In this document: positions 31,527-41,740 of the stretch, in pieces
How positions within the stretch are numbered: position 1 is the first letter of the stretch
Layout: each line of letters begins with the position of its first letter
From: Xanthostigma xanthostigma
Lineage: Eukaryota > Arthropoda > Insecta > Raphidioptera > Raphidiidae
Direction of reading: 5' to 3'
Length of the DNA stretch: 64,000 nt
Assembly: GCA_963575645.1 (NCBI GenBank)
Contig: OY754468.1
Location: 5,456,001 to 5,520,000, forward strand
The notes under the pieces: model-generated
The model's database searches: none
Told to the model about the DNA's origin: nothing
The model's input: the letters and a program-made list of their open reading frames with translations, nothing else
Program-made: the position numbers and the translations under genes

Positions 31527-32716
31527 ATAATACTTACTTCTTTATTAAAAACCAATACAATGCTATAATGCGTCAGGTATGCATCGATTTAGACTACTAT
31601 GTCCATTTAAAAATATTCTTCTATAGAATAAATACACTTTTTTATTAATAAATCTTTTATCCGTTTTTGGTATTATCCCATTTTCATGATTTTTATTATA
31701 ATATCTGGTAGTTTGTTATAAAATTTTATACAGTAACAGTATGGACCATTGGCGGATATTTTATATTTATGAAACGGTATTATACCTCCGCACTACAACT
31801 CTACACCCATATAAATACAACATCTAATATCAGCTGTCACTAAGGCGTGACGTCACTGATTTGCGTTAAAATTTAGTTTATTGCTGAAATATTGTTTTTT
31901 TTTTCGGAAATAGTAGACGTGTACCTACATTAAAGAGCTGGATTTCAAAATCTGTCATCGTGCCTATTATTTCGAGTACCGTTTGCAAACGCATCTCGCA
32001 GCTATTCTAGAGACCGACGAATTAGCAATCCCGTCCCAGCGCTCGTTACGTCTCCAGTCTGATGCTCACTTGTTCACGGTTCGTTATTTCTGATGGCGTA
32101 CAGTAAAACACATATTCAAACGTTTTCTGATTTTATTAGTGTTCACATCTCCCACCTGCAAGGAAGCATTGAGCGCTTAAATATGTGTACAGGTACTGTC
32201 ATCTGGCGTCGATTCATTCAACGTAAATGTAACAAAATTACGTCAAAGGCAAATTTACGATTACAGGATGTAAGGTAATACCTTAATTTGGTACTACATT
32301 AAGATGTTCGCCCTTAATGGGGAGCAAAATCATTAGTCCGGGCTAGCTTTTATCAGCGGCGCTGGGGGTGAGTTCGAGAGTATGAGGGGAACGACAGTAA
32401 ATAAAAATAAAATAAAATCGCAGACGCTTTCCTTGTTTAAAACTTAGACCTGGAGCAGCCAGCTAACCAAACGGCATGATTAAAAAATTGTAGTCGTAGT
32501 GAGGAAAGGGCGCCACTCTGCCAATCAACTCCCAGTTTAGTAATGCTTCCAGTCAGCAGAGATACTAGAAAATGGAGCAAGAAAGGATCCGCGACTCATA
32601 AACACCGGAAATATTTAATAGAAACTTAATTTAAACAAGATAAAAGTTACTGAACGGTATAGCCGGGAATGACATAAAAATTCGATACTGGTAAAAAAAC
32701 TTTAACAACAATAAAT
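31527..32716. other. Unassigned, mixed composition
   Basis: No repeat recognised. A 61-codon plus frame (32093-32278) lies in a GC-richer patch (about 31930-32280) and has GTGTACAG-GTACTG, a possible donor, at about 32195. The protein is not recognisable; an unidentified exon cannot be excluded. Confidence 0.3.
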
Positions 32717-32969
32717 AAAAGAATAGAATAGAATAGTATTTATTATCCAAATTACTCTTTACAAGTGGATACGTCAAAACACAAAATCTCAATCAACATA
32801 CATAATAATAAATAAATAACAAATACAAGTTGGTAAAATTGGTAAAATCTAAAATAATCAATATTATAAAGATATTAAGTAAGCAAAGTTTCCTTAATTT
32901 CTTTTTTAAATTTATTTAATTCCATATTTTTTATATAAAGAGGCAACATATTGAACATTTTTAGTGCGT

Positions 32970-33204
32970 CAAATCTTTGATTAACGTCTGAATAGAACTC
33001 TTCAAGTAAATAAAATTGTCGACCAATTTTTCTCAGACCAAACGATATATTGACAAAAAATGATAAAAATACAAATCAATATAACACAAGATCCAAATCC
33101 GGATCGAAACGTCATCTTGTGTTATATTGATTTGTATTTTTATCATTTTTTGTCAATATATCGTTTGGTCTGAGAAAAATTGGTCGACAATTTTATTTAC
33201 TTGA
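32970..33204. mobile_element. PLE-A hairpin, 235 bp, in a LINE
   Basis: ATTTTTAGTGCGT flanks it at 32957-32969 and 33205-33217. After the 36-nt tail (32970-33003) the arms (about 33004-33090 and 33115-33204) are almost perfect inverted copies around AAGATCCAAATCCGGATCGAAACG. One of the cleanest copies in the window. Confidence 0.9.
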
Positions 33205-33388
33205 ATTTTTAGTGCGTGATATTCAGCACTATTATTAAATAAAGACATTTTAGATTTTGACAAAATCACATTCGAATTATTTCTAGTGTCGTGTCCATGG
33301 ATAGCCTGAAATGTGTCGCATTTGTCAACACGTTGCTTAATAAAGCACAAAGTAAAATAGACATATATAATACGGAAGCCGGGTTGGC

Positions 33389-33966
33389 TCATTGGTGACT
33401 AGTGGAGTAGTGGCACCGCACACGGCCACTTCCAACATGTTAACGCGTGCACGCGTTAACATGTGTCCGTGTGCGGGATAAATGCAGATTTCTACCTTAT
33501 CCTGGAACGGTAATCTAGCTATCTCTGTCTTTTAACTGTCAAATTCTGTGAGCAGCGTTACTTTTTGCATTGAGGTTAGGCGTAGCTGAAGTTTTGTTTA
33601 TAGTGAAATAAAGTAATAAAGAATTTCAAAGTAAACATTAGAAATGAGTTTATTGTTCATCACAGGTAATTTTACGGTAACATTTTCATTTTTAATTTTA
33701 ACGAAACTCATTTCTAATGTTTACTTTGAAATTCTTTATTACTTTATTTCACTATAAACAAAACTTCAGCTACGCCTAACCTTAATGCAAAAAGTAACGC
33801 TGCTCACAGAATTTGACAGTTAAAAGACAGAGATAGCTAGATTACCGTTCCAGGATAAGGTAGAAATCTGCATTTATCCCGCACACGGACACATGTTAAC
33901 GCGTGCACACGTTAACATGTTGGAAGTGGCCGTGTGCGGTGCCACTACTCCACTAGTCACCAATGA
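33389..33966. mobile_element. Near-perfect fold-back element, ~578 bp
   Basis: The arms (33389 to about 33655 and about 33700-33966) are nearly identical inverted copies; the outer ends read TCATTGGTGACTAG / CTAGTCACCAATGA. Inside each arm is a second palindrome: the left one, 33436-33463, is a perfect 28-bp palindrome built on CATGTTAACGCGTG; the right one has one mismatch. Only about 45 nt form the loop. No coding sequence, no obvious target duplication. Confidence 0.85.
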
Positions 33967-34138
33967 ATAATAAAATACATTTATCAATAAAAGTTTGTTT
34001 GCAACTGGCACGAAAATCGAGATTAAAAATGACACGAATTGCCTTTTTTTGAAGCAAGAAGATTTTTTTAATATCTGCACAATAACCCCAGCTAACAATA
34101 CCATATTTCATCAGCTGATAAAAATATGCATAATACAC

Positions 34139-35154
34139 AGATAAGCAAACTTTAGAGTCAAACAGCTATTTTTAATGACTCGAACTAAGATTTCACAAAT
34201 TCGATAACAATCTTCACCGTAATATTTTCACGGTGAACTATTTATAAACTAGATATCTAGGACCTAGACTCAGAAACTATCTTTTTACCTCAAGTAGCGG
34301 AAAGTAATATTGTGAAAAGTGATTCTTGACCTAAATTAATGCCTTTTTGAACTTGTGGAGAAATAAATATTAAAATTCGACTGTTTCGAGTTATGTAACA
34401 GTTATGTATTTTACATATTATTTTACAGTATAATCTTTTAACTACCAGTCAATGGTATGGTATCTCGTAAAGAACTAGAAACGTTTGCAGAAACGTTATT
34501 CAACTGTTGCATTGCACATGCGCCTGATGTGTATAGAATGAGCATAATTAACGATATTTCAAACTGTGTATTATGTAATACTGTTGTAAATTAATGAATA
34601 CAGATTTAAATAACGAATTTAATTTAAATCTGAAAGGAGATCTCTACAATTTGTTGAGAATTCATTTTAATTATGAGATTTCCTCATCTCTTTCGTACAA
34701 AATTGGTTTTGTTAACACACTTGAAAGTTGAATGTCGAAATTATTTGACATTTTGCTTCGTAAGAAAACTTCGACGGATATACAAGCTTTTTTAAGCTTT
34801 CAGAAATACCCACAACGGTTGTGCGGACTAATTTTAGTAATTTACGTGTTTTCAAATCATAACCGAATGATTTTTTTTTATTTATTTAATGTCATCAACT
34901 GTCAGAATAGTCTGGACCTAGTTCTGATTTTTTTAATTTTTTACCTGACTACGGCGAAGTCCAAAGGAATGGTTATGAGTTTACCAATCTATGTATGTAT
35001 GTTTGTATTTATGGATGTTTTACCGTAGCGCCTAAAGCTATTCATCCGATTTTGATAAATAATGCGTCAATCGATTCGTTATTATGGCCTGGGTAACATA
35101 GGCTATATTTATTTTTGAATTGGTTCCAGAGGGGAGCAAATTAAAAAAAAATTA
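34139..35154. other. Non-coding, partly Helitron-like
   Basis: At about 35000-35110, TATGTATGTATGTTTG, CGCCTAAAGC, CCGATTTTGAT and GGGTAACATAGGCTATA resemble the blocks of insect Helitron-type repeats, but no TC or CTAG ends were found. The rest is unassigned. Confidence 0.35.
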
Positions 35155-35400
35155 AATAAAAAATAAGTCCAAAAATTAAAACCCGACTAGGTACTGAAGA
35201 GTATGAAACAAGAAATTATTCTCATCTGAGGATAGCCGTGGTCGTATTCCATCTCATATATTATATGAGGCCCCTCTAGATGTATTACTACTGTATTGTT
35301 AGGGTAGGTGGTATATGACCATGGCTATCCTCAGATGATAATATTTTCTTGTTTCATACTTTTCAGTAGTCAGGTTTTAGTTTTTGAACTTATTTTTTTT
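35155..35400. repeat. Imperfect inverted repeat
   Basis: AATAAGTCCAAAAATTAAAA-CCTGACT and TATGAAACAAGAAA-ATCATCTGAGGATAGCC-like blocks at 35160-35245 recur inverted at 35305-35400. The loop is about 60 nt. Non-coding. Confidence 0.65.
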
Positions 35401-35568
35401 AGAAATTGAATATACGGTTGACACTTTATCAGTTTCCTAATTAGAACTTGGGAACTGGGGGCTTGTGATAGTGATATTTAAACAAAGGAAACGACATATA
35501 AACAACAACCTCCCTATACGATATCGGTAATTTCATTTTTTTAACAAGTCAAGAATCACTTTTCTTAA

Positions 35569-35805
35569 TTATTCAAATACGCCATAAATTTGGAAATTTT
35601 CGGATGAGTATAAGAAGAAATCCTTTCCAAAAATTGTTTTTATTTTTAATTATTTAATTTTTGAGCGCTTTCGGACAATTAGTCCATCTTCAGGATTGTT
35701 TTTATAAAAAAAAAAACAGTTCTGAAGATGGACTAATTGTCAGCGCTCAAAAATTAAATAATTAAAAATAAAAACAATTTTTGGAAAGGATTTCTTCTCA
35801 TTTTC
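35569..35805. mobile_element. PLE-E hairpin, 237 bp, with 14-bp target duplication
   Basis: ATCACTTTTCTTAA flanks it at 35555-35568 and 35806-35819. The arms carry, on the minus strand, CTGAAGA, a TGGAC/GTCC stem and GAAAGCGC (35669-35693); the other arm has lost the GAAA. The inner loop is under 30 nt. A separate family from A, B and D by sequence. Confidence 0.75.
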
Positions 35806-35818
35806 ATCACTTTTCTTA

Positions 35819-36563
35819 AGCTAAGTGTCCACTTGAGATAAAATCTCGAGAGAAAATCTCGAGATTGGTCTCAGGGTGTTGTCCATTTGAGATCACTTGC
35901 GGTCTCGAGATAGGTGTGAAAGACTCGACAGTGACTTTAGTCACGAGACCAAGACAATTCCGTGTCGACTTGAGAGTCAACACGCAGTCTGCTGTGTGAC
36001 TTGATCGCACATAAGTACATGTGTTTATATCAAAATGGATTCGCGTCAGGCCCTAGCATTTTTAATTGCATATAAGATTGTGCAAAAACGGAAAATTAAA
36101 AAAAAGAAGTGTTGGGTAAGGAAATGGGTGGATCGTCGAATTGACTTGGGAGCCGGTTCAATTCTCGTAAATGAGTTGAAGTTGGAGGACGCACAGCAAT
36201 TTAAAAATTTTATTCGGATAAAGATTTATTAATTGAAAAATTTCCTCATCTGTCCATTGTCGTACACTCATTTTAATAAATTAATTTAAACACGAAAAAA
36301 AATAATATAATTATTTTGAAAATAGTCAAAATACAGATCAAATAAATACACGCTGTTTGAGAGTGCTCTCAGCTTTTCTGAATTGGTCGGAAGACTGGAG
36401 ACTAGATCTCGATTGCAGAAATGAACATGTCCATTTGCGACACGCGTTGTCTCGGCGACCAGTAACAACTTGTCTCCGAGAGTGGTCTCAGGCCCATATA
36501 CATTTGTGAGTCTAGTCTCGAGACTGCTCTCGAGACTCTTTTGTCTCAAATGGACACTTACCT
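35819..36563 (+). mobile_element. Internally deleted PIF/Harbinger transposon
   Basis: The ends AGCTAAGTGTCCACTTGAGA and the inverted AGGTAAGTGTCCATTTGAGA are flanked by TTA (35816-35818 and 36564-36566), the Harbinger 3-bp target. Subterminal CTCGAGA motifs recur on both sides. The only coding part is the transposase N-terminus at 36035-36232; the DDE catalytic region and the Myb-like gene are gone. Confidence 0.8.
36035..36232 (+). CDS. Harbinger transposase N-terminal fragment
   Basis: A 65-codon open frame starting ATG GAT TCG. KKKKCWVRKWVDRRIDLGAG and SILVNELKLEDAQQFKNFIR match the conserved N-terminal W-V-R-x-W-x-x-R-x-x-x-G-A...L-x-x-E-L...D...Y/F-x-N-F-x-R-x stretch of HARBI1/PIF nucleases, before the DDE domain. 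A full-length protein would be roughly 350-400 residues; this one stops after 65, so it cannot catalyse transposition. The start follows GTACATGTGTTTATATCAAA and looks genuine. Confidence 0.75.
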   Translation: MDSRQALAFLIAYKIVQKRKIKKKKCWVRKWVDRRIDLGAGSILVNELKLEDAQQFKNFIRIKIY

Positions 36564-36704
36564 TTATGTGAACTAACATATTTTTTGCACGGCCTCCTAT
36601 AAAATGATTCATTTCGCATTGGTGCGTAAAGTAAAACAAAAGAAATAATACTTAATACTAGCCGTTACCTGTGTCATCACAAGTGTTAACAGAAATTTTA
36701 TTTT

Positions 36705-37241
36705 ATTCATACCTCGATCGAAACTAAATACTTTCGGCATCAAATGTAAGGCAGAAAGTCTAATATTTACGCATTGGTGGTGGGATTACACGCACTGATG
36801 CGGGAAGTACGTACGTTCAAGCGGCAGTAAAGAAAATAATCTATCAACTGTTATTTAGATGTCATTTCGATTTTCTCCTTGGTAGAATTACATGCACCGA
36901 TGCGGAAAGTTCGTACATTCGGACGGTAGTAAAGCAAAAACAACCAATCAATTGTTGTTTATATATCGTTTCCATAACAACCATATTACATTTTAGCTAA
37001 TAGTCGCGAACAGTTGTCATTCGTGTTTTTACGTATTACCTCAAGGCTGCTTGCTTGGAATTTATCTGTGTTTTTATGTAATTAATAATTAATTAATTAA
37101 TTAATGTGTTTAATAAGCGTGCTTACGACCGAGGTATGAAGAAAATAGTATACACCACACTGGCCGAAACTGAGATATCTTTTGCCCTGCGCGCCATGAT
37201 ACCTGAGGCGAACAAACTTTCGGCCCTTGTGGTGTAATATA
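36705..37241. mobile_element. MITE-b + MITE-a pair, inverted copy
   Basis: MITE-b runs from CATACCTCGATCG (36705) to CGACCGAGGTATGAAGAA (37143); MITE-a runs from ATAGTATACACCACACTGGC to TTGTGGTGTAATATAC (37241). Relative to 23117-23580 the whole pair is inverted. Here MITE-b has an internal tandem duplication: GGATTACACGCACTGATGCG at 36782 and GAATTACATGCACCGATGCG at 36885 start about 105-bp units. Confidence 0.75.
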
Positions 37242-37530
37242 CTTACAATTTAAACAACCGATGTGAGGTTGGTTGGGGGCATTTTTTTATTGTTTCATTT
37301 ATTTATACCAATTATAAATGAATATACATTGCGTTTGATTTCAACCAACATATTGACTTTATATGTTGAATTTCTCCATTTAACTTACATCTAATCGAAG
37401 TTATATCAAATAGTAGGTTGATTCCATAAAAACCGTATCAACTTTATTTTTGACTATAAATAGTTGTACAGAATCAATTTCAAACATCTTTAAACACTTT
37501 TCAGTCAACAAATCATATGAAAACTAGTTT
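37242..37530. other. No gene seen
   Basis: AT-rich unassigned sequence. Confidence 0.4.
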
Positions 37531-38188
37531 TTACCATTCCAACCCACAAGTGGGGAATGGTAAGAGTTTAGGTCAAAAATCACTTTTCAAAAATTTTACA
37601 ATATCTTTCCGTTTTGAGGTTCCCTGAATCCAAAAAACATATTTTTGGAAAAACTCTGTGCGTCTGTTTGTCTGTGAACACGATACAGGTCAAACGGATG
37701 AGCGGATCGAAACCAAATTTTGGGAGGATGTTTGGTATGCAAATATAAAGAGCCCTATTGTTTTTGGGGAAAATCGGCGCATGCGCAGAAGAAACATTTG
37801 CTATAACGGTGTTTTTTATATAATAATGGTATACTTTTCATAACGGCTTATTATTCTATTTATTTTTTCAAGAAAGTTTCGTAAAAAAAATTTTTTATTA
37901 AACTTTATAGTTTCGGAAATATTTTGAAAATAAAAAGAAATCAGCCGCTCTTTTGTTTTATGGATCTGTCAGAAATAAACAAGTTCGGCATGCTTTGATT
38001 AATATTTACATGACGTAGAACATATTATGTAGGTAACCATGGTAACGAAATGCAAATAACATATTGAATACTAACAATTACCCGCGTCACCTCACACGAT
38101 ATCAGAAATTTTATTTTCTTTATTATAATCAAATGTCAACATTTTTGAAGTTGGAATGGTCCCGACGTCCAATTGGCTGGCATTTTTT
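37531..38188 (+). repeat. Family X, full-length copy (~658 bp)
   Basis: It starts with a hairpin (TACCATTCC...GGAATGGTA, 37532-37562) and ends GTTGGAATGGTCC...CCAATTGGCTGG, so GTTGGAATGGT is present in inverted orientation at the two ends. Inner marks: CACGATACAGGTCAAACGGA, AATCGGCGCATGCGCAGA, TTATGGATCTGTCAGAAATA. No credible protein; a non-autonomous DNA element of unknown class. Confidence 0.75.
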
Positions 38189-38507
38189 AATAAAGTTAAA
38201 GTAAAGACATTTAGGTACACATCAAAAAGTAAATTTGTACATTGATATATGTGACAGAAGTGAGGTTAAATCAGTCGTTTCATACACCTTCGTTTGTTTA
38301 GACTAGAACTGTGACGTAATGTGTGTTGATTGAAATGAACTAACGTCATCCATAATGAATCAAACCTTTACAAATAAGTGGAACCGCACACATAAACATT
38401 TCATTTGCTGCTTTAAATATTGCATTTGACTGAACGCAGATAGATGTAGGTAGGGCTACGTTTACATCGGAACTTTTGAGCACTCTCTTCAAGGTTAACT
38501 GAGCTTG
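38189..38507. other. No gene seen
   Basis: Unassigned non-coding sequence. Confidence 0.4.
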
Positions 38508-38953
38508 AGACCGCTGCACACGAGGCTAGAAACGCTGCTAGATTCCTTGCTAGATTTTCCTACTAGTTTTCTAGCGCTGGTTTTCTTAATTGCTGTTAAG
38601 TGCTCGCTTCACACGAGACTATCTTTTCAAGCGTGCTTTGTGGATAGATCTGGTACGCGCGCAGTGACAGTTGGAATATAAACATTAAACACAGAGCAAA
38701 ACGTGTCTGTTGTCTGGCAGAATGACGCCATGTGGGCGTTTGTTTAAGTGCCCACGTGAAGATACTGCTTCCTGATTGGTTCTTGCTGATACCTAGCAAC
38801 AAATCTAGCAGGGACAATAGCCCCTGTTCTAATTTTAAAACCTATCTTCGTAGCTAACAAGGCAGCCCGCCGTGACGTCATTTCTAGCTTCGTACCCAGC
38901 CTACCGGCTAGCAGAACTCCTAGCAGCGTTTCTATCCTCGTGTGCAGCGGCCT
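38508..38953. mobile_element. Harbinger-type MITE, 446 bp
   Basis: The ends AGACCGCTGCACACGAGGCT and the inverted AGGCCGCTGCACACGAGGAT are flanked by TTG (38505-38507) and TTA (38954-38956), a decayed TTA target. The inner ends have AGAAACGCTGCTAG on both sides. No transposase. Same family: 59582-60509 and the solo end at 49079-49101. Confidence 0.75.
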
Positions 38954-38989
38954 TTAGTACTAAGTCGTATTGTTTACATCGGTAGCGAC

Positions 38990-39250
38990 AGTGTGCTCTA
39001 TTATCGCATTGCGCGCCAGAGCTGACTTTCGCTCATACAAATAGTTATATTTGGGTTAATTTCGTACGAAATCGGATCAAATTGAAGTTTTTTTCGGAAA
39101 ATGAAGATTCTGTTCTATAAAATGGATTAGGTTTGATCCAGTCAAATCCTTTAATATATGAAATCATCCCTTTTTCTCGAAATGGCTGATGGAAACAGCT
39201 TTCAATACAATAATAGCTCCAATGAGTAATCACAGAATTCATAAAAAATG
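38990..39250 (+). repeat. Partial copy of the A arm
   Basis: TATTATCGCATTGCGCGCCA, AGAGCTGACTTTCG and the following TTAATTTCG/GAAGATTCTG blocks match the start of arm A (25300-25430). It diverges after about 39140. Confidence 0.6.
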
Positions 39251-39309
39251 TAAAGAAAGAAGTTGTTTTTTTAACACGTTTATATTAGCTTGGCCTGTAT
39301 GTATGTGAA

Positions 39310-39790
39310 GGAATCTTTTAGCGTAATTTTTACTAATTTCAAGAAGTCTGATTAACTTGAAAATTTGCACACGTGTCAAGGTCCGATGACAATACAATTA
39401 TTTCATAAAAATAAGTTTGAATTTAAAAATTAAAAAAAAATAATTTTCATGTCGTTTTGAGACTATAAATAAAGAAAATAAATTATAGTTTAAAAAAACT
39501 AAAAAACGCGCTTTAATAGCAAACCGAACTAAAAAGTAGAAAATTAGTATAAACAAAATAATTCAATTATAGTAAAAAAGCGTGGGGTGCCAATTACTAT
39601 ATTTTCATTATAACTCTAATTTTATAAATAGCTAGCAATGAAATAATTGTAACATTTAATATCAAGCACCCCACGCTTTTTTACAATATTTGAATTATTT
39701 TGTTAATAATTATTTTCTACTTTTCAGTTCGGTTTGCTACTAAAGCGTGTTTTTTTAGTTTTTTTTACGCTATAATTTATTTTGTCTTAT
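39310..39790. repeat. Fold-back family Y, copy 2
   Basis: The lead-in (TAGCGTAATTTTTACTAATT, TTGCACACGTGTCAAGG) matches copy 1. The arms, about 39490-39592 and 39670-39780, close on GCGTGGGGTGC / GCACCCCACGC around a loop whose reverse strand contains TTTCATTGCTAGCTATTT. Confidence 0.75.
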
Positions 39791-39874
39791 GTACTCTTCT
39801 TTATAATATTGACTTGCAATGTTAATTGCTATGGTTAGTAATTAGTGTTGGTTTTTATAATTTTATAAATTATT

Positions 39875-40440
39875 CAAATCTAAGATTAACGTCTGAATAG
39901 AAATCTTCAAATAAATAAAATTATCATCCAATTTTTTCAGACTGTATATTGACAAAAAATTATAAAATTATAATTCAATATCTCAATAAATGACGTTTCG
40001 GTCCGGACTTGGATTTTCTTCAGAAATATGTAATCTAAAAAATATAAAAATGAATTAGTATCTACTTATTTTACAATAGAATTATATTAAAAAATCAGTC
40101 TTAATTCTATTGTAAAATAAGTAGATACTAATAATTTTATTTTTATATTTTTTAGATTACATATTTCTAAAGAAGATCCAAATTCAGACCGAAACGTCAT
40201 TTATTGAGATATTGAATTATAATTTTATAATTTTTTGTCAATATATCTACAGTCTGAAAAAATTGGTTGATAATTTTATTTAAATCTTTGTTTAACGTCT
40301 GATTAGAATATTCTTCAATAAATAAAATTATCGACCAATTTTTCAGACAATTAAATTAACAAAAAATAATAATTACCTTATGCATTGTCTGAAAAATTGG
40401 TCGATAATTTTATTTATTGGATAATTTTATTTATTTATAA
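39875..40440. mobile_element. Two adjacent PLE-A hairpins
   Basis: The first (39875 to about 40270) has the tail CAAATCTAAGATTAACGTCT, an inverted terminal repeat (GTTTCGGTCCGG), a nearly exact mirror of it and a core with TTCAGACCGAAACGTC. The second (about 40271-40440) starts with the tail again (TTTGTTTAACGTCTGATTAG) and has very short arms. Head-to-tail arrangement. Confidence 0.75.
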
Positions 40441-40927
40441 ATAATTGTTATTTATTTTTCTGTACTTGAAAACGTCTAAATCTATAGGTACACGAAACGT
40501 CGTACAATAAATAACTTTAATATATTTGTCCACATATCTGCAATATTTTGTTAATATCGTAAATAAACAACTTTAAAATTTACGTTATAACAATCTGTTC
40601 CATCGCTTGGATATTCTTACACTACGCTTGTTTAGAAGACTGTTAAACCGTCAAATAATTAAAAAAAAATACCTATAACAATATACCGTGCTGGAGGTAC
40701 AAAATATTAATTTCAAAATACATATTTTATCAGTTGACAGTGTAAACGATGCTTAGAGTACACATGTAAACATACCCGTAGAGAAACGCTTGATCCGGTG
40801 TACATATACTTCTGAAAGACACTAAGCGTAAACAGGTAAGGCAGAGCCCCCAGTGATGGGCGGCATTAATTACAGGCATTGACAAACTATGTTCTTTAAC
40901 AATTTCATTTACTTAACAAATTACTTA
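40441..40927. other. No gene seen
   Basis: Unassigned AT-rich sequence. Confidence 0.4.
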
Positions 40928-41353
40928 TTTTTGACGTGATAATGTATTATAAATTGATGAAACACCGGCTGCACGTACGAAAAAGAGTAACGTTCCGCAA
41001 GCGAGAGCGCGATATAAGCGATAGTCTCTCTCTTCTCGCGTGACGTCAGAGAGTAGTGTGCGTTCAACATTTTTTTCGGCTGTTCCAGCGAAAGCTACAT
41101 CTGACAGATGGCCAGATAAATTATACGGTTTGTTAACAAATATATAATATATACCTATACATTCTTTTAATTAATGTCTTTTATGATTGCTTAAAAATAT
41201 GTATTTTGCTTTGGTTGATCAAATTATTAGTCGGTAAAAATATAGTTTGACAGCTACTAAAATTTAGGTTATGTATTATTAAATATGATATTCGAGCGAA
41301 ATACGTTATCACGTAAAACTATCGTCCGTAAACCGACTTTACAGACAACCAAT
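40928..41353 (+). repeat. Family Z copy 3, unrelated interior
   Basis: The ends (TTTTGACGTGATAATGTATT, CACCGGCTGCACGTACGAAA; CGTTATCACGTAAAACTATC, GACTTTACAGACAACCAAT) match the other Z copies, while the interior of about 41000-41260, with CGAGAGCGCGATATAAGCGA, does not. Confidence 0.7.
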
Positions 41354-41740
41354 TTTTTACATGAACAATTATATAGACATTTTATATAAAATTCCGGGGA
41401 CTTCACAGATTTCCTAGGAATGGTATGCTATGAAGTATAATTGATAAATATTTTACCCATTCCTAAATTGACTAGGCATTATATTGTAACAAAACTGTTC
41501 TAGTCCGTGGTGAAAATTATTTATTTACAATAATAAATGTTTAACAAAACAGTTAAACACACAACGAAAGCGTACTTATTTAACAAACAGTCATAATAAC
41601 GTTAACAGAAACAAAACTAGTAGCTATAAATTTTATGTAAAACCAGATTTATATAAATGCACTCAGCGCGCAGGACGAAGCCACTACATTTTAATCTGTG
41701 AAGCTGTGGCTATTTAAAGAACTAGAATCAATCGAAAACA
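41354..41740. other. No gene seen
   Basis: Unassigned non-coding sequence. Confidence 0.4.

Larger units (their letters stand above)
32717..34138 (-). mobile_element. 5'-truncated LINE cut by two insertions
   Basis: From right to left, the minus strand encodes MYYAYFYQLMKYGIVSWGYC and LLQKKAIRVIFNLDFRASCK (34138 to about 33967); then FTLCFIKQRVDKCDTFQAIH, GHDTRNNSNVILSKSKM and NNSAEYHALK (33392-33218); then MFNMLPLYIKNMELNKFKKE IKETLLT stop (about 32965-32873). These are consecutive parts of a LINE ORF2 C-terminus. The gaps are a fold-back element (33389-33966) and a PLE-A hairpin (32970-33204). The 3' UTR ends in a TAGAA-type tail near 32717-32740. Confidence 0.8.

Noticed and set aside
36286-36639. 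117-codon minus-strand frame
   Set aside because: It crosses the Harbinger right end and opposes the real transposase remnant.
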